Source of the DNA: Clostridia bacterium
GTDB taxonomy: Bacteria; Bacillota; Clostridia; TANB77; CAG-508
Length of the DNA: 45,408 nucleotides
Direction: 5' to 3'
NCBI GenBank assembly: GCA_022796725.1
Contig: JAAWJE010000015.1
Coordinates: 1-45,408, forward strand
Below, piece by piece: positions 10,899 to 19,742 of this stretch (positions within the stretch are counted from its first letter, which is position 1; each line of letters opens with the position of its first letter). The notes under the pieces are model-generated. The model did not search any database, had not been told where the DNA came from, and saw nothing but the letters and a program-made list of their open reading frames with translations. Both the position numbers and the translations under genes were made by a program.

Positions 10899-10939
10899 CT
10901 AAATAGTTGGTATATAAAAACTATCTACCAACTATTTAG
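10899..10939 (-). promoter_or_regulatory. Perfect 14-bp-stem hairpin upstream of the rsmH RBS
   Basis: ctaaatagttggta - 13-nt loop - taccaactatttag. Confidence 0.6.
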
Positions 10940-10952
10940 CCTTATGTTATTT

Positions 10953-11096
10953 TTCTTTTGTATTACATATTTTTGTCTTTTGTAATAGTTTTTATCTTCT
11001 GTTTCCTAGAATCTTTAGTGTATTACATTTGTTATTTTCTTTTGTATTTACTTAAAATTTTTATCTTTTGTAACTTAAATCTTTATCTTTTGTATT
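10953..11096 (-). repeat. Six degenerate copies of TACAAAAGA(TAA) in the mraZ-rsmH gap
   Basis: + strand tcttttgta/tcttctgtt at about 10954, 10977, 10994, 11036, 11064, 11085. Confidence 0.6.
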
Positions 11097-11115
11097 TTAT
11101 ATAAACTTTTTCAAG

Positions 11116-11544
11116 TTATATACCAAGCATTGTCATATTCTCAGCAATTTCTTCTACTTTTATATTGTCTGTATTATATGTCTCCCATTCCTCTTTGTTC
11201 CATATTTCTATCCTTGTTCCAACACCTATAATTATTATATCTTTTATCAAATTTGCTGATTTTCTTAAATTATTTGGAATTAAAAATCTACCTTGCTTAT
11301 CTATTTCACATTCAGTTGCTCCTGATAGAAAAAATCTGGTAAATTCCCTAGAATTTTTGTTTGATAGTGGAAGTGATTTTAATTTTTGTTCAAAGTTTTC
11401 CCATTCTTGAGTTGAAAAAGCAAATAAACATCCGTCCAAACCCTTAGTTAGAAGGAATCTTTCTCCAATGTTTTCTCTAAGTTTAGCAGGCATTATTAAT
11501 CTTCCTTTTGAATCTAGTGAATGTTCATATTCACCTATTAACAT
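11116..11544 (-). CDS. mraZ: Transcriptional regulator MraZ
   Basis: [24 protein letters not shown]... and second copy [16 protein letters not shown]. Confidence 0.96.
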   Translation of the reverse strand: MLIGEYEHSLDSKGRLIMPAKLRENIGERFLLTKGLDGCLFAFSTQEWENFEQKLKSLPLSNKNSREFTRFFLSGATECEIDKQGRFLIPNNLRKSANLIKDIIIIGVGTRIEIWNKEEWETYNTDNIKVEEIAENMTMLGI

Positions 11545-11570
11545 CCTTTTTCACCCCTTTATAAGTTCAA

Positions 11571-11596
11571 CCACTTTGAACCACTTTTCTCCACTT
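11571..11596 (-). promoter_or_regulatory. Probable MraZ-binding repeats
   Basis: Three AAGTGG boxes (ccactt on +) starting at 11571, 11581 and 11591, exactly 10 bp apart, directly upstream of mraZ. Confidence 0.75.
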
Positions 11597-11775
11597 GTTT
11601 AAATTTTAATATATAAAAAATGTAATTGCAATAGTTTTTAACTATTTTTTTATATTTCTCTTTTCAAATTTCTACATTTTTCTTTTTTATTATGTATAAA
11701 TTAGTTATTGTTTTATTATAAAATTTTTGCTATACTAATTTTAAATAGAATTATTTAAAATTGCTGGAGGAGTTT

Positions 11776-12159
11776 ATGGATAATCAATTATTATGGAAAG
11801 ATCGAAAAAGACCTTTTTGTGGTCTACCACTTTCTTTTACAAGATATTCTTTAACAAATACAAAGTTACTTTGCGATTTTGGAATTTTGAATACTGTACA
11901 AGAAGAAATTTGGTTATACAGAATTATAGATATGACTGTTACTCGTAGCATTTTTCAAAGAATATTTGGAGTTGGAACTATTCATATATTTTCAGGTGAT
12001 AAATCTACTCCTCAATTTTCAATTATAAGTATTAAACATCCTTTTGAAGTAAAAGAGGCATTATCAAGGAAAGTAGAAGAACAAAGAAATATGAGAAGAG
12101 TAAAAGCTAATGAATTTTTAGATACTTGTGTACATGATGATATTTTTCCTGAAGATTAA
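11776..12159 (+). CDS. Small PH-domain-like (bPH2/YdbT-type) protein
   Basis: ggaggagttt RBS before ATG; WLYRIIDMTVTRSIFQRIFGVGTIHIFSGDKSTPQFSIISIKHP pattern typical of bacterial PH domains. Confidence 0.7.
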   Translation: MDNQLLWKDRKRPFCGLPLSFTRYSLTNTKLLCDFGILNTVQEEIWLYRIIDMTVTRSIFQRIFGVGTIHIFSGDKSTPQFSIISIKHPFEVKEALSRKVEEQRNMRRVKANEFLDTCVHDDIFPED

Positions 12160-12165
12160 CAAAAT

Positions 12166-12207
12166 AAAAAAAGCTAAATTATAATTTTTTATAATTTAGC
12201 TTTTTTA
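12166..12207. terminator. Bidirectional intrinsic terminator between convergent genes
   Basis: aaaaaaagctaaattataa...ttataatttagctttttt. Confidence 0.9.
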
Positions 12208-12213
12208 TTTTAA

Positions 12214-13410
12214 CTATTGTATTTTTTCTCCACATTCAGGACAAAATTTCTGACCTTCTTCCACTTCTCTGCCACACTTTGTGCATACTTTTTTAGTTTC
12301 CTTTTTATTTCCACATTCTGTACAGAATTTTCCACTGTTAGCTGTTCCACATTTTGTACATTTCCATCTATCTTCATCTTTTTGAGAATTAACTTGGATT
12401 TGGTCATTTTTATCCATATTATTAGTCAAATTATTTGAAATGTTTTGACCCATATTTCCAAACACTCCACTACCTGCCATATTCATCATTCCAATTCCCA
12501 TAAATCCGTTCATACTTCCAGATTCATTTTCAGCAGCAGATTTTATAGCCTCTGCATAAGCATCTGTTAATTTACCTTGTTGAAGATTAGCATTAGAACT
12601 AAGTATATAATCTTGTATATATTTTTCAGATTTTTCATCTAATGTTACAGATTCTACAGCAAATACTACTATACTTAACCCTCTTCTTTTGATTGGTTCA
12701 TCAAATACTTTCTCATCCATCATTTGTTTTATTTCATCTGTTTGACTTGGTAATTCTAAAACTGGAATTTTATATTTTTCTGTCCCTAGTTCATTTAATA
12801 CATTTTGGAAAACAGACATAACCTCTGTTCTCATCTGCTCTGATATATCGTCTTTTTTATATACATCAGCTGTTCCTGATATTTCCTTCAAAAATACTGC
12901 TGGATTTGAAATTCTAAAAGTATATTTCCCATAACATTTTACTTTTACTGCAAGTGGTACTATCCCTCCTGTCATCTGGTTTGGAACAGGATGTGACCAA
13001 TCTTGATATGGTATTGGTGTTGCTGTTCCAAATTTGTTATCCATAATTTCTTTTAAATTGAAGAAATAAACCTCTTGCTTATTAGGTATTCCTCCTCCAA
13101 AGGTAAATCTTTGCCACATATCTTTAAATACTGCTCCAAAATTTCCAGCAAAGAAAGATGGTGTTGCAGATTCAGAAAAATTATAATCTCCTTCTTCTGC
13201 TGTAGCATCTAAGACTTTACCATTTTGTATAATAACTGCACATTGTCCTGGCATAACCCTAATAATACTTTTATTTGAAATTACACCTGTATCTGTAGTT
13301 TTCTTCATCATTAAAATATCATTTCCCATGTTCTCACATGAAATTATATCTTTCCATTGGTCATGTAGTGTAGAACCAATTGATTTTACTGCTGCTTTAA
13401 TTAATCCCAT
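12214..13410 (-). CDS. SPFH-domain / virion-core-like protein with C-terminal double zinc ribbon
   Basis: MGLIKAAVKSIGSTLHDQWKDIISC..., C-terminal CTKCGTANSGKFCTECG and CTKCGREVEEGQKFCPECG. Confidence 0.88.
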   Translation of the reverse strand: MGLIKAAVKSIGSTLHDQWKDIISCENMGNDILMMKKTTDTGVISNKSIIRVMPGQCAVIIQNGKVLDATAEEGDYNFSESATPSFFAGNFGAVFKDMWQRFTFGGGIPNKQEVYFFNLKEIMDNKFGTATPIPYQDWSHPVPNQMTGGIVPLAVKVKCYGKYTFRISNPAVFLKEISGTADVYKKDDISEQMRTEVMSVFQNVLNELGTEKYKIPVLELPSQTDEIKQMMDEKVFDEPIKRRGLSIVVFAVESVTLDEKSEKYIQDYILSSNANLQQGKLTDAYAEAIKSAAENESGSMNGFMGIGMMNMAGSGVFGNMGQNISNNLTNNMDKNDQIQVNSQKDEDRWKCTKCGTANSGKFCTECGNKKETKKVCTKCGREVEEGQKFCPECGEKIQ

Positions 13411-13519
13411 ATTTATCCTCCTTATATTTTTATATTTTATTAGTATATTTCTTTAATATAATCAATTAAATAAAATTTTTATTATTATATAATCCTTTTG
13501 TATAAATTTCAATGATATT

Positions 13520-14440
13520 CTATTGTAATCTTTCAAGTCCTGATAATACCCAATTATATTCTCCTGTTGTAATTACACTTCCACAATAAGAACATTTACC
13601 AGCAGATGTTATTTCAGTTGGAGCTCCACAATTTGGACAATTTGTTGTATTTACTTCAATATTTCCCTGTTTTGTTTTTATTCCTTTTTTTCTTACAAAA
13701 GTTAGCTTATAAGTATTTATTTTATTTTCATAATTGTTTCCTCTTATTATTTTTTCAGTTTTCTCATCTATTATATAATCTATCATTTTCGAATTTAGTG
13801 CTACTGATAAAATCTCTTTATCTCCTTCAACATTGTAAGAATAAAGCTTTGCCCAATTTACACTTACTCTTTCAATTTTGTTTATTTGTCCATTTTTCTT
13901 ATATCTTTCAAGTTGAGATGAATGTTGCTCAAATAATTCATTAGTTTCAAAACATCTTATTATAGACCAGTCTCTATCTGACCATGCATATTGTAATTTT
14001 ATAAATAAATCTCGAGCCCATGCCAAAAATTCATCTTTATTAAATAATTCATCTGTTATTTTTATTTGATTTACAATTTCTTCTTCATTTATATTGATAT
14101 TTTGTTTTATAGCTTGATTAGCATTCTGATTTGAAGGTGAATTCTTTATGCTATAGTATATTATTATACAAAATACTACCATAACTACAACTCCGCCAAC
14201 AGTACCATTTACAATATGTATTCCACCTCCACTATACCTATTTCTTCTATCATAGCTACTATCACCATAGTCCCAGCTACTAGAATCTGAACTTAAACTA
14301 CTTGAACTACTAGAACCACTATATGTCTCAAAGTCTCCAACATCAGCAATAACTGGCTTAGAATATACTATTAATATTTCTAAAAAACATATTGATATTA
14401 GTATAAATTGTTTTAATTTATTTTTCATATTTTCCTCCAT
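13520..14440 (-). CDS. Tim44-like domain membrane protein with C-terminal zinc ribbon
   Basis: Signal/TM, FIKLQYAWSDRDWSIIRCFETNELFEQH (Tim44-like), CPNCGAPTEITSAGKCSYCGS. Confidence 0.75.
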   Translation of the reverse strand: MEENMKNKLKQFILISICFLEILIVYSKPVIADVGDFETYSGSSSSSSLSSDSSSWDYGDSSYDRRNRYSGGGIHIVNGTVGGVVVMVVFCIIIYYSIKNSPSNQNANQAIKQNININEEEIVNQIKITDELFNKDEFLAWARDLFIKLQYAWSDRDWSIIRCFETNELFEQHSSQLERYKKNGQINKIERVSVNWAKLYSYNVEGDKEILSVALNSKMIDYIIDEKTEKIIRGNNYENKINTYKLTFVRKKGIKTKQGNIEVNTTNCPNCGAPTEITSAGKCSYCGSVITTGEYNWVLSGLERLQ

Positions 14441-14584
14441 TAATACTATATTAATTACTATACACTTTATTTCTATAAATTTTATTACTTTATTTCATGT
14501 TACTATATAGATTACTTTTTTTCAATAAAATAATAAATATTATTTCTAGTAATTTAAGACTGTAATACCATATTTTATTATATA

Positions 14585-14621
14585 AAAATACTAGAAGCTA
14601 AAACACTTCTAGTATTTTTTA
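14585..14621 (-). terminator. Intrinsic terminator downstream of ComEC-like hydrolase gene
   Basis: aaaatactagaag-ctaaaaca-cttctagtattttt. Confidence 0.8.
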
Positions 14622-14624
14622 TCA

Positions 14625-15674
14625 TTATTTTCCTTTATTAGATATTGTTTTATTTCCATCAATATTTGTTTTTATGCCCTCTATATTATAAGTATTTCCA
14701 TCACTAGTCAACAATATTGTCCCTTGTTCGTCAGTTCTATAAATTTCTGCTCCAATACTTTCTAATCTTTCTAATGTTTCGATATTTGGATGACCATAAT
14801 TGTTATCTTTACCAGCAGAAATTATTGCTACTTTTGGTTTTATCTGATTTAAGAATTCTTCTGATGTAGAAGTTTTAGAACCATGATGCCCAACTTTTAG
14901 AACATCCACTCCTAGCCATGCTACATCTTTTTCCATATTTTCTGAAGCATCACCCATAAATAAAAACTTCTTTTCTCCATATACTAAATGTAAGCATATA
15001 GATGTATCATTTAGGTCATTTTGTTCCTCATTTCTAACATTCATTACTGTACATATTCCTGAACCTATCGAAAAAGTATCTCCTATATTACAAGTAGATA
15101 TTCCTAGTCCCTTTTTTGATGTTTCAGTAAGTACATTTTCATAAGTTCTAGTTGTAGTACTAACATCTGGCATATATATTGTTCCTATATCAAAATTTTT
15201 AATTATTTTTGCCATTCCACCAATATGGTCTTCATGAGCATGTGTTCCAACTAGATAATCTATTCTATCTATTCCTAATGCTTTTATATATTTTACTAGA
15301 TTATTTCCATCTTCATTATTTCCAGCATCAATCATCATTACTGATTTAGTGCCATCTTCTTTTGTAGCTATTATTAATTCACTGTCTGCTTGCCCTACAT
15401 CAAAATAATGTATACTAAGCTTAGAATCTTTTGTAACAACTGTACTCTCTAATGTAGATACTGTAATTACATTAGTATCATTTATAGGTATGTTTAAATC
15501 TGATTCTATATAATTATTAACTTCTTCAGGAAACAAATCACTTATTATTTGAATTACTATCAAAATTAGAGCTAATATTAAAGTACTTACAATTCTCATT
15601 ATCGTCTTTTTAATGTCATTATTTTTTTTATTTGTCCCTTTTTTATTATTATTCATACTACCTCCTATTAACAT
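14625..15674 (-). CDS. Membrane-anchored ComEC-C-like metallo-beta-lactamase hydrolase
   Basis: N-terminal TM then IHYFDVGQADSELI, GTHAHEDHIGGM, VLKVGHHGSKTSTS. Confidence 0.88.
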   Translation of the reverse strand: MLIGGSMNNNKKGTNKKNNDIKKTIMRIVSTLILALILIVIQIISDLFPEEVNNYIESDLNIPINDTNVITVSTLESTVVTKDSKLSIHYFDVGQADSELIIATKEDGTKSVMMIDAGNNEDGNNLVKYIKALGIDRIDYLVGTHAHEDHIGGMAKIIKNFDIGTIYMPDVSTTTRTYENVLTETSKKGLGISTCNIGDTFSIGSGICTVMNVRNEEQNDLNDTSICLHLVYGEKKFLFMGDASENMEKDVAWLGVDVLKVGHHGSKTSTSEEFLNQIKPKVAIISAGKDNNYGHPNIETLERLESIGAEIYRTDEQGTILLTSDGNTYNIEGIKTNIDGNKTISNKGK

Positions 15675-15706
15675 ATATGTTAATATTTTTTATTACATTA
15701 GTAAAT

Positions 15707-16541
15707 TTACTCTTTATATAAACTTCTTAATAATTTTATTTCCTTTGCATAACCTTCTAAATCATTTGGAGTTTCCAAGAAAAATGGTAGATATTTTAAT
15801 CTTGTATTATTAATTATTTTTTCTATTGCATCTAATCCAATATTTCCCTCACCAATTTTTGCATGTCTATCTTTATGACTCCCTAAAGTATTTAAGCTAT
15901 CATTTAAGTGTATAGCTTTTAATCTGTCTAATCCTATAATCTTATCAAACTCATCTAGTACACCATCTAAATTATTTACAATATCATACCCCCCATCAAA
16001 TATATGACACGTATCTAAACATACTCCTAAATGATTGTTCAATTCTACTTTATCTATTATATTTTTTATTTCTTCAAATGTTCTTCCTATTTCAGTTCCT
16101 TTTCCTGCCATTGTCTCTAATAATACAGTTGTAGTTTGATTTTCATTTAATATTTCATTTAACATATCTACTATATATTCTATTCCGAATTTCTACTCCT
16201 TGCTTTACATGACTTCCTGGATGAAAATTATATAAACTTCCTGGAAAATATTCCATTCTTTTTAAATCATCTATCATCATATTTTTAGCAAATTTTCTTA
16301 TACTCTCATCTGATGCACAGGCATTTAATGTATATGGAGCATGTGCTAATAAAGTTTCTATTTTATTTTCTTTAGCAAGTTTAAGAAACTTTTCTACATC
16401 TTCTTCATCTATTGCTTTAGCAGCTCCTCCTCTTGGATTTCTTGTAAAAAACTGTATTGTATTTGCATTTATTTTTACCGCATCTTTACCCATTTCAAAA
16501 AATCCTTTTGAAACTGATAGATGACATCCTATTTTTAACAT
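15707..16541 (-). CDS. nfo: Deoxyribonuclease IV (endonuclease IV), interrupted by +1 frameshift at an in-frame CGG
   Basis: Track ORFs 16155..16541 ([18 protein letters not shown]...[14 protein letters not shown]) and 15707..16165 ([27 protein letters not shown]...) join if C is skipped in CGG (16187-16185): ...[17 protein letters not shown]... Total 835 nt (3n+1). Confidence 0.93.
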
Positions 16542-16557
16542 ATCAATTCTCTCTTTC

Positions 16558-17265
16558 TTATTTTCTTTTCATTTTTTTCAATCTTTCTTTATCTTCTTTA
16601 GATACTCTTAAAGATTCTATTATTTTTTGTATTGCTTTGTTATATGTAAAATTGCTTAATTTGGATTTTTTTAAATATTTTTCTGTTTTCTCTTTATATT
16701 TAACATAAGCAATAGATATAAGCCAAGCAATTGCCATTTGTACATAATATTTATCACATTCTATATTATCTAATAATTTTATTATCTCATCTATATAATT
16801 TTCATTTATAAAATGTGTTAGTATCATTACAATAAAAAATCTCTTCTCAAATTCTTTATTTGAATTTTTATATCTATTAATAAAATTCCATACTTTTTCT
16901 TCATCTGATTTTTTAAACTTAAAGTCAGAACAAAAAATATCACATACTGCCCAATTCATAATTTTAGGTATAAACTCCTGTGTTATCTTAAATTTCTCTT
17001 CTATACTTAAATCACATAAAGAAATAAGCATGCCTTTTAACATTACTTCTTCATAATAATAATTATTTACATTTTCTAATATGTAATATACGCTTTTATT
17101 TTCCTTTAATAGTTCTTTAGCATATTTTCTAAGAACTGGTATTCTAATTCCTATAAATATATCTTTATCATTATTTGGGCATAAAGAGCTATGAAATTTT
17201 TTATAATTCTCATCACTGTATCTAAATAAATCATCTAATATACTTTTATTTGTAATCTCTTTCAT
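16558..17265 (-). CDS. DNA alkylation repair (AlkD/HEAT-repeat) family protein
   Basis: [45 protein letters not shown]. Confidence 0.85.
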   Translation of the reverse strand: MKEITNKSILDDLFRYSDENYKKFHSSLCPNNDKDIFIGIRIPVLRKYAKELLKENKSVYYILENVNNYYYEEVMLKGMLISLCDLSIEEKFKITQEFIPKIMNWAVCDIFCSDFKFKKSDEEKVWNFINRYKNSNKEFEKRFFIVMILTHFINENYIDEIIKLLDNIECDKYYVQMAIAWLISIAYVKYKEKTEKYLKKSKLSNFTYNKAIQKIIESLRVSKEDKERLKKMKRK

Positions 17266-17918
17266 TATTTATATTTTCTTCCTTAATTAAAATTTCACAT
17301 TTTATCTTCTTACTTAATGAATTTTTAAATAACGTTCCATCTTCAATATTTCCAACTATACTTCCATAATGTGTAGGAATAACATATTTAGGCCCTATTT
17401 TAGCAGCAAGAGAAGCTGCTTCTAAATAATCCATAGTATAAGTCCCTCCGAACTGGCAAAAAAGCAACATCACATTCAACACTTCTAGCTTCTTTTGTTT
17501 CATCTGTATCTCCTGCAATATAATATGTAACGCCATCCATTTCTATTATATACCCTACCCAATTTTTACTCTTTGGGTGAAATTCCTTATATTTGTTATA
17601 TGCTGGTATTGTATTTATAATTATATTTTCGTATTCATATTCTTCATAAGGTTTTACTCCTACAACATTTTGAGGATTTATCCCCATATTTAGTGCTTCT
17701 TCTTTAACATCTTCTGTAACTAAGATAACTGTATTTTCTGATATTACTTTTAAAATATCTTCTTTTGAAAAATGGTCATAATGACTGTGTGTACAAAGTA
17801 TTAAATCTGCATCATTATAATTTTTATCTATTCTAAATGGGTCTATATATATTATTTTCTCTCTTTCTATTCTTATACTATTATGTTTCAACACTTCTAT
17901 TCCCTCTAGTTCAAACAT
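17246..17918 (-). CDS. UlaG-like MBL-fold metal-dependent hydrolase, interrupted by +1 frameshift at an in-frame CGG
   Basis: Track ORFs 17400..17918 (...CTHSHYDHFSKEDI...CDVAFLPV) and 17246..17536 (...GGTYTMDYLEAASLAAKIGPKYVIPTHYGSIVG) join if C is skipped in CGG (17450-17448), giving FLPVGGTYTMDYLEAA. Total 673 nt (3n+1). Confidence 0.93.
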
Positions 17919-17990
17919 ACTATCACCTCTATAATATTGGTATTATAATATATGTATTTTTCTTTTACAACTGTTTTTTTTGCAAATTTA

Positions 17991-18014
17991 TAGGATAGAT
18001 TTAAAATCTATCCC
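17991..18014 (-). terminator. Possible terminator downstream of sortase
   Basis: ggatagatttaaaatctatcc palindrome; weak T tract. Confidence 0.4.
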
Positions 18015-18022
18015 TTTGTTAT

Positions 18023-18799
18023 TTATTTTATTTCAGTTGCTTTTACTATAACTCTATTTTTACTATCATCTGTACATGTTATTAATGTTATTTCTTTTCT
18101 TCCATCTGTCTCTTGAGAACTACATGAATGGTCTTTTTCTGAAACTACATATTTATCATATACTGAATATTTTACTACTCTTCTTGATATATCTGTTATT
18201 TCTATTATATCTCCATTTTTTAAATCAGGAACTTTACTAAAAAATTTCGTATTCCTATAATTATGAGCAACTATACAAAAATTTCCTACTTCATTTGGGT
18301 CGCATCCCCAATATTTACAAGGAGATATTTTTAATAATTCAGTATTATATGTAGAAAGTACAGGGTATGTTAGTTTTATAGATGGTATATTTATAATAGC
18401 AATTCTACTATAAACTGTTCCATCTGATGCAACAGATGTATTTTTATCCAATACTGAATTTTTATTATTTTCAACTTGAGATTGCAATTTTCCTATATTT
18501 ACTGCTGTTGACTTTTCATCTTCTGTATCTACAATAACTACAATCTTATCATCTTTAACTTTTATTGTTGTATCATCATAAGAAAACACTCCTGATTTAT
18601 TATCAGCTAATACCATATTAGAAAGCATTTCTTTTGATATTTGCTCTCCTCTATTTCTGTCATACTCTGCATAAACATAATATCCTATTAAAAGGCATAG
18701 CAAAAATATAGAAATTATAAAATCTAATTTATATAATTTCTTTTTTCTTTTAAGTTCTGGCGTTACATATAATTTTTCAGTAATAAGAATTTGATTCAT
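18023..18799 (-). CDS. Sortase
   Basis: N-terminal TM, CIVAHNYRNTKFFSKVPDLKNGDIIEI and catalytic TLITCTDDSKNR. Confidence 0.85.
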   Translation of the reverse strand: MNQILITEKLYVTPELKRKKKLYKLDFIISIFLLCLLIGYYVYAEYDRNRGEQISKEMLSNMVLADNKSGVFSYDDTTIKVKDDKIVVIVDTEDEKSTAVNIGKLQSQVENNKNSVLDKNTSVASDGTVYSRIAIINIPSIKLTYPVLSTYNTELLKISPCKYWGCDPNEVGNFCIVAHNYRNTKFFSKVPDLKNGDIIEITDISRRVVKYSVYDKYVVSEKDHSCSSQETDGRKEITLITCTDDSKNRVIVKATEIK

Positions 18800-18891
18800 T
18801 TCGCTACTCCTTTCAATTTTATATTATACCATATAAAATCTCAAAAGTCTATCTGATTACTAGCTTATTTTAGAAATTCCATTTATTTTAA

Positions 18892-19732
18892 TTATATATT
18901 ATTTTTACCTAATTTCTTATTTTCACGATTACTTATAACATCTTCATGATGAAAATAATCTGAATAATTTATATTATTCTTATTACAATATTCTTTTATT
19001 TGATTATCCATGTTAAATAGCTCTTGTTTATCACCTTTTATATAAATTCTTTCAAAAGTAGGATATATTCTCTGGTAATTCTCTTGTATATATCTTAGTA
19101 TGTCATATTTATATGCTCCTCTTAAGTTTAAGTCTTCAAACCAATATTCGTTTATATAGTCTTTTGTTTTTTCTATTATTGATTTCCAATCTGTTATTCC
19201 TATGAAAATTGGAGACATAAATAAGATTGTATATATTCCATTGTTATATAATGTTTTTAGAGTTTCTAATCTTTCTTTTATTCCACTTGCTCTATCCATA
19301 TCTTTTCTAAAATTTTCATCAAGAGTATTTACAGATATTGCTACACTTAAATTTTTCATCTGTTTTAATAAATCTAAATCTCGTAATATCAATTTATTTT
19401 TAGTAGATATTTGTAGTCTGCAATCAACATTTTCTAATTGTTCTAAAATATTTCTTGTTATCTTGTATTTAACTTCATACGGATTATAACAATCTGTAAC
19501 TGATGACATAAACACATTTTTTCCTTCTATCTTTTTCGTATCTATTTTTTTACTACATAATTTAATATCAATAAATTCACCCCATTGTTCTGGATGATTT
19601 GTAAATCTTTTCATAAATGAAGCATAACAATATCTACATTTATGAGGACAACCGTATGTATGGATTTATAGCATATTCCCCAATCTTTGATTTTGTTAAA
19701 TAATCTTTTACTTCTTTTTCTTTTATTATCAT
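18892..19732 (-). CDS. SPL-like (spore photoproduct lyase family) radical SAM protein, interrupted by +1 frameshift at an in-frame CGG
   Basis: ATG at 19732: MIIKEKEVKDYLTKSKIGEYAINPYI, then CGG (19654-19652); skipping C gives GCPHKCRYCYASFMKRFTNHPEQWGEFIDIK... (CxxxCxxC) joining track ORF 18892..19614. Total 841 nt (3n+1). Confidence 0.9.
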
Positions 19733-19742
19733 TTTTTACACC

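Noticed and set aside
10776-19654. Explaining the four breaks as random sequencing/assembly errors or pseudogenes
   Set aside because: Random 1-nt insertions would not place CGG in the 0-frame every time at a codon boundary before a conserved Gly, and downstream frames are intact. Not fully excludable without reads, so read mapping is listed as a test.
10776-19654. CGG reassigned to another amino acid in the 0-frame
   Set aside because: All four 0-frames reach a stop within 4-16 codons after CGG and the conserved sequence continues in +1; a simple reassignment cannot explain this.
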